A stretch of 41,260 nt of DNA, from NCBI GenBank assembly GCA_003176075.1, contig PSRN01000028.1:1-41260 (forward strand), written 5' to 3'. The notes below the pieces were generated by a model that had not been told where the DNA came from, did not search any database, and saw only the letters and a program-made list of their open reading frames with translations. This stretch comes from Bdellovibrio sp. GTDB taxonomy: Bacteria > Bdellovibrionota > Bdellovibrionia > Bdellovibrionales > Bdellovibrionaceae. The translations under genes and the position numbers were made by a program. Shown piece by piece: positions 33,133-40,100 of the stretch (its first letter is position 1; each line of letters begins with the position of its first letter).

Positions 33133-33337
33133 GGGGGAAAACTTCGCCTGCATCAAAAGCCCAACACTAAGGAAGTGAAGGCCTGTCGCCCCTGGCTTGA
33201 ACGCGAAATAGCCCTGGTCAAGCCGGCAGTTGTGATGGTCTTGGGGACCACAGCTGCCGGTTCCGTCTGCGGCCGAGCTGCGTGAAGACCTGGAAAGAGC
33301 CTGGCACAAAGCGCGTGAACGAAAGAGCACTCAATGA
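33133..33337 (+). pseudogene. Fragment of a uracil-DNA glycosylase (family 4/UdgX-like)
   Basis: The segment GKLRLHQKPNTKEVKACRPW then LEREIALVKPAVVMVLGTTA matches the middle of the UDG superfamily (GKRRIHKTP-N-REV-ACRPWL...P-VVV-LG-TAA). The frame then breaks. A second frame, one base off, reads LPVPSAAELREDLERAWHKA and ends with TGA at 33335-33337; it could be the C-terminal end. The N-terminal half and the catalytic motif are missing, so this is a relic. The second piece is only tentatively assigned. Confidence 0.7.
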
Positions 33338-33511
33338 CGCGGTCCTGCTGTGGCATGCAACCTCGAGACGTCCGCGCGGTGGGGCGAATCTGGCTGCGAA
33401 TTCAACATCGGGAGCTCCCTCAACAAAACAGCCCTATGGAAAGGGTTTTGCATTCTGGGTGCACAGGGTGCCTAAGGTACCTAAGTTCAAATTCCGCCGT
33501 AAGGAGGTTGT
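33338..33511. other. Gap before the hemerythrin-like gene
   Basis: No gene supported. TAAGGAGG at 33500-33507 is the ribosome binding site of the next gene. A CCTAAGGTACCTAAG stretch contains a short palindrome. Confidence 0.4.
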
Positions 33512-34042
33512 ATGATGATTTATGATACGTTAGCTGCAGACCATCGTGCCGTGATGCAACTGGTTGATGAACTTATCGCGACTCCGGAAGGAGACGAGTT
33601 TCGTGATGATTTGGTCAACCAGATTCGCGATGAATTAATTCCGCATTCGCGGGCTGAAGAGGCTGTTTTTTACAACTCGTTGAGAGCGCTTGATGTCGAA
33701 AAAGATCGACTCATGCATAGCTTCCGTGAGCACCTCGAAGCGGAGACCTTATTGAGGACCCTGCAGGCCAAAAGCAAAATGGATCTCGAGACTCAAAAAA
33801 CGGCAAGAAAATTGCGCGAGGCTCTTCACCACCATATCAGAGAAGAAGAAGGACCTATATTCACGGCGGCCCAGGAAACTTTCACTAAGGAAGAAGCCGA
33901 AATGCTTGGCGATGCATTTGACCAACTCAAGGGAGAGGTGAAACCAAAAGGAATCATGAAAACCACGATTGAATTCGTGGCGAATTTGATGCCAGCACGT
34001 TTGGTTGACACCTTTCGCAAGGGCCACGACCAAGCCAGTTGA
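33512..34042 (+). CDS. Hemerythrin-like (HHE domain) protein
   Basis: A 176-residue four-helix-bundle protein with the HHE spacing: DHRAVMQLVDELI, HSRAEEAVFYNSLR, HSFREHLEAE, and HHHIREEEGPIF. The His/Glu residues should bind a di-iron centre that can sense oxygen, NO or oxidative stress, or deliver iron. The extra C-terminal 30 residues (MKTTIEFVANLMPARLVDTF) form an amphipathic helix. The strong TAAGGAGG supports ATG 33512 or, with better spacing, ATG 33515. It appears to be a single-gene unit. Confidence 0.88.
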   Translation: MMIYDTLAADHRAVMQLVDELIATPEGDEFRDDLVNQIRDELIPHSRAEEAVFYNSLRALDVEKDRLMHSFREHLEAETLLRTLQAKSKMDLETQKTARKLREALHHHIREEEGPIFTAAQETFTKEEAEMLGDAFDQLKGEVKPKGIMKTTIEFVANLMPARLVDTFRKGHDQAS

Positions 34043-34080
34043 TGGACACAACCGAGCCCGCAGACTGGGTGGCGCGGCTC

Positions 34081-35658
34081 TCAGTGTGCTTCGTCGCCGC
34101 GCTCAGTTCGTACCAATTCTCCTGCGGCTTCCAGCTCCTTGAGTCTTGTGATGACCTGCTCGAGCTGCTTTTCGGTCTTGGCGACAACGATAATTTCAGC
34201 CACCATGGTCTCTAAATTGATCGACTTGTTAAGGAGTTGACCTCCTTTATCTTTAAACCGGCTCACGAAACCCGCATAGTTGTCCCCAAGCAAAGACTTA
34301 AGATGTTCCTCAAAGTCTTCACGCATGATGGCCTTAGGGTCGATGTTGGCCACGTGAAAGGTCGCGACAAATTTGTCCGTCGGAAATTTCCCTACGGGCC
34401 TCAACCGACGTCCTTTCTCGATCGCCAATAAGTTTTCCACGTACATTTCCACCGAAGTTTTTCCGATCAGCACTTTCTGCGCTGGCTCGAACGCGCCACC
34501 GGCTGGCCGAAATCCCATATCGATGACCGTCGCAACTCCCTCGGAGTTGAGCATGACTTCGGCATGAACAACGCCGTTTTTGAATCCCACCGCTCGTGCC
34601 GCTTCCAGGGCCGCTTTTACAAATTCCGGATGTTTCGTTGGGTCCCTGAATCGATTGACCCAATACAATTTATACTTATCCTTGTCGACCTCAACCTCAC
34701 GCTTGTCATACTCAATCAATGAATCAACAAAGAACTCACCATCCACGACTCGAAAGTTGACGGCAAACTCGCGGTCCTGCATCTTTTCTTGGATAAGGAC
34801 TTCCTCGACGAGCTTCCCTTCATGCGTGCGGTGATTGAAAATCTCCGCAAAATATTCTCCGATGGCTTGTATGCTCTCAAGGACTTTATTTCCCCTTGCC
34901 CCCGCATCGTCGAGGGGTTTTCCCACCACCGGACGTCGCCCGTTAGCAATGAAAAAAGCAATGGCATCTTCAACAAATCTCACAACTCTTCCACGAGGGA
35001 AAGGCAGGCCGGCCTTTTCGAGCACCTTCGCTAACACAGCCTTATCTTGCAACGCCTTTAAGATCACATCCTGGTTCGCGGTTACGGAATAGATTTTTTG
35101 ACCAACGATCTGAGCGACTTCACCGTGCGTCTCAGTCCCGGAAACAACGTGTTTGACTCCGAGTTTAAGGAGGTGATCCGCGAGTAGATCGAGATCGCCG
35201 TTAAAATCAGGCAAGAATACGTAGTGTCCCTCGGGGAACGGGTTTCCCTGGTTCTTTCCTTCAGGCTGGTCCTTTCCTTCAGGCTGGCCTTTTCCTCCGA
35301 GCCGGAAAAATCGCCCCCATTCTGAAAATCGCCGCCTTAACAGACCCGGACGCTCACGTTGAGGGTATTCGTTTATCTTCACCATGCTTTTTGCGACCAT
35401 TTCGAACATGCTCTCCAAGCGATCGGTAACGACAACAATTGGGTCAAAACCCGCGTCCGATAAAACTTGAACATAGTGTCGTCCAGCGGAGGCAGGGTTA
35501 AAAACGGCCACTCGAATTCGCTCCGGCTGGCTGGGCTTCAACCGCCAATTTTCTTCCACCACCAATTCGCGAGGCTTGGTTCGATGGACCTCCCCACAAA
35601 CCAAGGCAAGACCGGTTTGCGAAAAGCACAAAATGAGAATTGCGAATAGATTCTTCAA
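34081..35658 (-). CDS. ATP-grasp protein with an export signal
   Basis: About 525 residues. The start at TTG 35658 is preferred because AAAAGGAGG lies nine bases upstream and yields a signal peptide (LFAILILCFSQTGLALVCG). A longer ATG start at 35742 also begins with a hydrophobic stretch but has no Shine-Dalgarno. Domains: pre-ATP-grasp Rossmann-like part (RIRVAVFNPASAGRHYVQVL), ATP-grasp with DKAVLAKVLEKAGLPFPRGR, PVVGKPLDDAGARGNKV, IQEKMQDREFAVNFRVVDGE, and the metal-binding end HAEVMLNSEGVATVIDMGFRPAGG. This group ligates carboxylates to amines using ATP. An exported ATP-grasp is strange, since ATP is scarce outside the cytoplasm. Residues around 150 include two 18-bp-encoded repeats (GKGQPE, GKDQPE). 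Confidence 0.8.
   Translation of the reverse strand: MKNLFAILILCFSQTGLALVCGEVHRTKPRELVVEENWRLKPSQPERIRVAVFNPASAGRHYVQVLSDAGFDPIVVVTDRLESMFEMVAKSMVKINEYPQRERPGLLRRRFSEWGRFFRLGGKGQPEGKDQPEGKNQGNPFPEGHYVFLPDFNGDLDLLADHLLKLGVKHVVSGTETHGEVAQIVGQKIYSVTANQDVILKALQDKAVLAKVLEKAGLPFPRGRVVRFVEDAIAFFIANGRRPVVGKPLDDAGARGNKVLESIQAIGEYFAEIFNHRTHEGKLVEEVLIQEKMQDREFAVNFRVVDGEFFVDSLIEYDKREVEVDKDKYKLYWVNRFRDPTKHPEFVKAALEAARAVGFKNGVVHAEVMLNSEGVATVIDMGFRPAGGAFEPAQKVLIGKTSVEMYVENLLAIEKGRRLRPVGKFPTDKFVATFHVANIDPKAIMREDFEEHLKSLLGDNYAGFVSRFKDKGGQLLNKSINLETMVAEIIVVAKTEKQLEQVITRLKELEAAGELVRTERGDEAH
35254..35289. repeat. 18-bp tandem repeat in the ATP-grasp gene
   Basis: Two 18-base units, 35254-35271 and 35272-35289, differ at one position and encode six-residue units of the QPEGK type. 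The copy number can change without breaking the frame. Confidence 0.75.
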
Positions 35659-35944
35659 GTGACCCGCCTCCTTTTGGCGTAAAGTTAGAGCACAACTGAC
35701 TCGCGAAAAGCAGACACAGAGAACCGTGCTCAATTTTTTCATAGAGTGCTTTTTATAAAGCGACCTCCGCTGTAAAAAACCTACCTAATTCTTGTTTGTA
35801 AAAATTACAATTGATTTTAATCAGTCCTGACAGCAACTTGCCCGCCTGCTTGATTAAATTTTGGTCATGTCCTAGTGGCTCTTATCTTGTGAATAAATGA
35901 ACCTTTGGCGAAAGCATGATGGGCGCGCCTTCTCATGCCTCGGT
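35659..35944. other. Gap upstream of the ATP-grasp gene and after the MFS gene
   Basis: About 285 bases. AAAAGGAGG (minus strand) at 35668-35676 is the likely ribosome binding site. The rest is AT-rich and probably promoter, but no -35/-10 pair is convincing. Confidence 0.4.
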
Positions 35945-37406
35945 CTATTCATGATGATGGCTGACGTTGTCCCCATCCGTGTCGGTCAACTCGGAAAATC
36001 CGATGCCGGAAAAGATCGTCAGAATCCCGATCACCAGAAACCCACGGTGCAGGCCGAGGATCATTTCCTGGGGGCTGGCTGTGAACCGGTCGGGAAGAAA
36101 GAGCGCCGCCACCAAAGACGAAGTGGCCACGCCAAAACTCAATGACATTTGCTGAACCGTACTCAAGATCGTGCTCGCCATGCTCGAATCATTCTCGCCA
36201 ACGTCGGCGTAGGCCAGCGTATTCATACTGGTGTACTGCAAAGTGGAGAACAGGCCAAAACTGATGGCCTGGAAAACAATCAACCAAGCAGGTGTTTGCT
36301 CATCAATCGTTGAAAAGAGCATCATGCTCACACCCATTAGAATAGTGTTTGCGAGCAGGACCTGGCGGTAGCCGAACTTTTTTAAAACACCCGGAATAAA
36401 TAAACGAAAAGCAATGGCCGCCAGAGGCTGGGGCATGATCAACAGTCCGGATTGAATGGGCGTGTAGCCAAGTCCAACCTGATATAGAAGCGGCAGCAAA
36501 AAGGGCATGCCCCCAGCGCCCAAACGAGTGAAGAAATTGCCACCAACTGAGGCTCTGAACGTGCGGATACGAAACAGCCCCAATCGCAATAGGGGTCGCG
36601 CCATTTGGCTGGCGTGCAGGCCGTAAGCGGCGAGCAGCGCGAGTGAGAGGGCCAGCAAGCCGACGATTTCACGACCGGACAACGCGGTTTCGCCAAAAAC
36701 CTCCAGCACGTAAGACAAAAGCGCGATGCCGCTGCCAAAAAATTACAAGCCCAATCAAATCCAAAGCGTCATCCGTCTCCACCCGGTAGTCCGGCAAAAA
36801 GCGCCGAACCAGGTAAAGACCGAAAACCCCGACCGGCAAGTTGACAAAAAAGATCATCCGCCAGTGCGACAACCCCACGATTAGGCCACCCGCCAAAGGA
36901 CCGATCATGGGGCCAATCAAGGCCGGAATGGCGACAAAACCAATGGCCCGCACCAACTCGGACTTGGCGAAAGTTCGCACCAGGGTGAGCCGGCCGACCG
37001 GAATCATCATGGCTCCGCCGCATCCCTGGAGGACGCGGAAGAAAACCATGGCGTGGATGCTGGTGGACAGACCACACAGCAGGGAGCCCAGGGTGAAGAT
37101 GCCAATGGCCGTGGAAAAAACCCGCCTCGTGCCGTAGCGGTCCGCCACCCAACTGCTGATGGGAATGAACACCGCCAGGCTGAGCGTATAACTGCTGAGG
37201 ACCGACTTCATGCTCAAGGGCGCCACTTCCAGAGCTTTGGCCATGATCGGCACGGCGGTGTTGAGGATGGTGGTGTCCAGGGCCTCCATGAAAAAAGCAA
37301 TTGCGACCAGCCAAGGGACTAATGATTTGGGCGCGGAGTCGGGTGTGAAATTCGGCGTGGAATTGGGCGTGAAATTCGGCGTGGAGTTGGGTCTATCAAC
37401 CGACAA
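35945..37406 (-). pseudogene. MFS drug exporter (DHA2/EmrB type) split by a one-base frameshift
   Basis: Two frames together make a full-length 14-helix transporter of about 487 codons. The upstream part has the EmrB-type pattern FFMEALDTTILNTAVPIMAK, SSWVADRYGTRRVF (motif A), VLQGCGGAMMIPVGRL and GPMIGPLAGGLIVG (motif C). The downstream part starts at SYVLEVFGETALSG and continues through DSSMASTILSTVQQMSLSFG to a His-rich end. They join at a run of six T (minus strand, 36735-36740): with five T the frame reads VIFGSGIALLSYVLEVFG without a break. It could be a pseudogene, a homopolymer read error, or a slippage-dependent gene. The start is TTG 37406; the ATG-less N-terminus has a 12-bp-repeat-coded NSTP/NFTP tract. 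Confidence 0.75.
37330..37389. repeat. 12-bp tandem repeat, five units, at the N-terminus of the MFS gene
   Basis: Units of the form GGCGTGGAATTG begin at 37330, 37342, 37354, 37366 and 37378. On the minus strand each encodes four residues (NSTP, NFTP, DSAP). In-frame length variation is expected. Confidence 0.85.
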
Positions 37407-38481
37407 TGTTGGTCCCAGGCTTCAACTGCGCCAGCACAAAAAGCTCGGTGCCTTGCCGGCCCTGGGGCGAATTTCGCCAACGCCCCCAAAAAAGAAAATC
37501 AAACCGTCGCCGCAAACGCTCGCGGACTTCCCATTCGCTGCCGCCAAAGGGCGGGCCCATGGGCTTGTCGTGGACAAAGAAAACACCCATCAAATGCCCG
37601 CGCGGAGCCAGGGATCGCAACCAAACTTTGACCAGCTCCTGGCGGCGGGAAGGCTCGATGGCACAGTAACAGGTGTGCTCGAAAACAATATCAAAGGCAT
37701 GGCTCAATTCAGCAGGCAATTGAAAAGCATCGGCTTGCAGCCACGTCAGCCCTGGTCGATCCCCATAATTTTTTCGAGCGGCTGATATCGCCTCAGCTGA
37801 AAAATCCACCCCTGTGACGAGGTGGCCGTGCTCGGCGAAAAAAGCCGCATCATGTCCGGCGCCGCAACCCAACACCAGAACGCGGGAGCGCGGCCACTTC
37901 ATGCGGGGAAGCATGTCCACCAGGGCGGGAGCGGCACTTTGCAGATCAAAGGCCGTGTCCTTGTTTTGGTAGCGATGGCTCCAGTAGGTCGAACTGTCAA
38001 CGGCGGCAAAAGACCCCAGCCAGGGGCGAAGATTTATCCGCTCGCCCGCGATGGTCACCGAATCGTCGTCAAACTCATCCACCAGATCAAAAAACCGTGC
38101 CTGTGCGGCTCGCGAAAGAACGAAAGGAATGCCATCAGGCGTACGACCATGGAAGCGATCCCATTCATCCTGGATGACCTCTGTGAATTGATGTTCGATC
38201 GTGTGGTGATAAGGAAAGTGAAGAAGCCATCGGTCATCACGATGCCCGTGGCGGCTCTGCCGCCCACGCTCCTCAAGAGTTCTGACAACGAGAGGATCGT
38301 CAAAATTCTCGACCCGATAGCTTTCTTCATTGAGGAAAGTTTCGAAGGTTCCGTTGTCGTGCCGTTTGAGGTTTTTTAGCAGCGCCAGACCGACTTCTTG
38401 ATCCGTGACGCGCGTTTCTCCGAAGTAAGGGTAACCCTCCTCATCAATCGGCAGCCATTTGATGGCAGGACGCACAGTCAA
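37396..38481 (-). CDS. Two-domain protein: DUF1285-like part plus SAM methyltransferase (TPMT-like)
   Basis: A 361-residue protein. Residues 1-160 (KWLPIDEEGYPYFGETRVTD, FETFLNEESYRVENFDDPLV, WLLHFPYHHTIEHQFTEVIQ) resemble the DUF1285 layout, a tentative match. From about 180 comes a class I methyltransferase of the thiopurine S-methyltransferase kind: FDLQSAAPALVDMLPRM, SAM motif VLVLGCGAGHDAAFF, then VTGVDFSAEAISAARKN and HTCYCAIEPSRRQELVKVWL. Copy 6 of the palindromic repeat provides residues 71-79 (ERGRQSRHG). The start overlaps the upstream gene's TGA by four bases (ATGA), and the MFS start codon overlaps its end, so three genes form an operon. Confidence 0.8.
   Translation of the reverse strand: MTVRPAIKWLPIDEEGYPYFGETRVTDQEVGLALLKNLKRHDNGTFETFLNEESYRVENFDDPLVVRTLEERGRQSRHGHRDDRWLLHFPYHHTIEHQFTEVIQDEWDRFHGRTPDGIPFVLSRAAQARFFDLVDEFDDDSVTIAGERINLRPWLGSFAAVDSSTYWSHRYQNKDTAFDLQSAAPALVDMLPRMKWPRSRVLVLGCGAGHDAAFFAEHGHLVTGVDFSAEAISAARKNYGDRPGLTWLQADAFQLPAELSHAFDIVFEHTCYCAIEPSRRQELVKVWLRSLAPRGHLMGVFFVHDKPMGPPFGGSEWEVRERLRRRFDFLFWGRWRNSPQGRQGTELFVLAQLKPGTNIVG
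38245..38271 (-). repeat. Palindromic repeat, copy 6 (in the methyltransferase reading frame)
   Basis: Same 27-base hairpin with loop CAGA-type change (GGCAGAGCC instead of GGCGAAGCC). It is read in the same phase as copy 1, giving ERGRQSRHG versus ERGRRSRHG. Confidence 0.9.
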
Positions 38482-39404
38482 TCCCCTTCAGCCTTTGGAG
38501 CTTCCGCGGCCGGAGGAGCTTCTGCGGCCGGAGGGGCTTCTTTGGCCTCAGGAGAGCTTTGGGGCGAGCGAGGTTCAGAAGTTGAGCCTGAAGGTGAGTC
38601 TGAAGATGAGCCCGAAGGCGATTCTGAGGGTGACTTCGAAGCTGGCTCTGCGGCACGTTCTGCGGCAGATTCCGCAGCCCGTTCTGAACCCGATTTCGGT
38701 TCAGATTTTGGAACCCGCTTGGAATCTGGCTCCGCCTGCCCCGACTGCGGATCCGCCGAAGGCGACGACTTGGCCGGCGGCTGAGGCGGCTGAGGTGACT
38801 GAGGTGGTTGTGGCTTGGGCGTGGCGGGCTTCCCTGCTGCGGGCTTCGGACTTGGATGCTTTGGAATTGCAGCCTTTCCAGGCGCCTCGGCTGGAGGATT
38901 TTTCGGCGCCGCCAGGTTGGCCGGATTCGCCGGCACATCAGCGGGCGCTTCCGGCGTCGCGCCTTCGTCCGCCCGATCTTCCGGGCCGACCGTAATCACT
39001 AAACCTTCCTCGAACTGAATGTCGTCGGCTTCCGTCTTAATCTCGTTGATCTTCCAGCTCTGTGGAGCGCCCTCTTTTTGCTCCTTTGATTTTTCGAGAA
39101 TGGCCGCGCCTGAAATATGATTGGTGATCAAAGAACCATTTTCCTTGCCTTTGTCCTCAAGTTCCTTAAATGAGTATTCGAAGAAAACGCGAACGCGATG
39201 ATCATCCAGTTCTTCAGTTCGCAGGCTTTGAATCACAAAATCCTTGGATTTCGGCTTCTTAGTGACGACCGATGAACGAATCATACGCGCCATGGCTGAT
39301 TGAATGCCAGAGTGCGTCTGAGAGGCAATGGTGGCCTCGCTATTGATCAGCGACCAAGTCCAAGCCATTGCCGCTGCAAAGAACAACACGCTGAGATATT
39401 TCAT
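38478..39404 (-). CDS. Exported Pro/Ala/Ser-rich hypothetical protein
   Basis: A 308-residue protein. The N-terminus is an export signal or anchor (MKYLSVLFFAAAMAWTWSL). Residues 30-145 form a small folded domain (FVIQSLRTEELDDHRVRVFF; EEGLVITVGPEDRADE). The last 160 residues are low-complexity: Pro-Ala-Lys, then Ser-Pro-Glu and finally APPAAE-type repeats, probably a disordered linker or cell-wall-spanning tail. A ribosome binding site-like AAGGGTTGAG precedes the ATG. The stop overlaps the methyltransferase start, making it the first gene of a three-gene operon. Confidence 0.75.
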   Translation of the reverse strand: MKYLSVLFFAAAMAWTWSLINSEATIASQTHSGIQSAMARMIRSSVVTKKPKSKDFVIQSLRTEELDDHRVRVFFEYSFKELEDKGKENGSLITNHISGAAILEKSKEQKEGAPQSWKINEIKTEADDIQFEEGLVITVGPEDRADEGATPEAPADVPANPANLAAPKNPPAEAPGKAAIPKHPSPKPAAGKPATPKPQPPQSPQPPQPPAKSSPSADPQSGQAEPDSKRVPKSEPKSGSERAAESAAERAAEPASKSPSESPSGSSSDSPSGSTSEPRSPQSSPEAKEAPPAAEAPPAAEAPKAEGD

Positions 39405-39455
39405 AAGCTCAACCCTTGAATAAACTGCGAAAGTTCGATTTGATGCCTATCAATC

Positions 39456-40100
39456 ATGAGATTGCGAGACTTTCAGCGGGACTTCAATAAGAACTTTGAA
39501 CTCAATTTCAAAAAGATGACCGAACTTTTTTCGGAAGTCTCTGATAGCTTGCGGAGTCCGCAAGCTCGCGCCTTGTTCGCCTCCGCGTTAGAGTTCTTGA
39601 AACCTCATCACCTGGCGCTTGGTTTGCGAGTGGCGAAACTCAGTCGAACGCGCCTTGAAGTTGTGGTCCCGCACCGCTGGCGGAATCAGTTGGAGGCCGA
39701 GGAACTGGACCCCGGCATCCTCACCACCGCTTCCGCCATGGGAGCCCAGCTCCTGATGCGACGGATGGATCTTCCGGATTTAGGTCCGATGACAATTGAA
39801 GAAATTCATTTTTTCCGCCATTCAAAACTGGCTGGCGACCTGCGCGGCCGCTTGGAATTTTCCAAACTCGCGCAGGAGGCCTTTCGCGCCGAACTGAAAA
39901 AGAAAACCAAAACCAAGCTTGAACTGCTGATGATCTTTTTTGATCAGTTCGATCGGCGCGTGGCGGATTGCCAGATCGTCTGCCATTGCACGGCTGTTCA
40001 GTCGCTTGGTTGGTCGGAAGAGCCCCAAGCCGGTGCCTTCGACAGGAGGTTCGCCGAGCGAACCTCCCTTGACCCCTCCGCAGTCGGAAAATCAGAATGA
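39456..40100 (+). CDS. Hotdog-fold-like protein (DUF4442-like), coupled to acyl-CoA carboxylase
   Basis: A 214-residue protein. After a polar N-terminal part, residues 45-110 ([56 protein letters not shown]) and 115-190 ([40 protein letters not shown]) show the strand-helix-strand layout of hotdog acyl-CoA thioesterase-like proteins. The assignment is by pattern, so moderate. Its stop overlaps the start of the carboxylase gene (ATGA), which fits a role in acyl-CoA metabolism. Start at 39456 lacks a strong Shine-Dalgarno; ATG 39516 is possible. Confidence 0.55.
   Translation: MRLRDFQRDFNKNFELNFKKMTELFSEVSDSLRSPQARALFASALEFLKPHHLALGLRVAKLSRTRLEVVVPHRWRNQLEAEELDPGILTTASAMGAQLLMRRMDLPDLGPMTIEEIHFFRHSKLAGDLRGRLEFSKLAQEAFRAELKKKTKTKLELLMIFFDQFDRRVADCQIVCHCTAVQSLGWSEEPQAGAFDRRFAERTSLDPSAVGKSE

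Noticed and set aside
36769-37314. Minus-strand 181-codon frame inside the MFS gene
   Set aside because: Shadow frame; the MFS frame carries the transporter motifs.
38444-38995. Several overlapping frames in the Pro/Ala-rich gene
   Set aside because: Low-complexity GC-rich sequence leaves all frames open; only the frame with a signal peptide and an ATGA overlap is credible.
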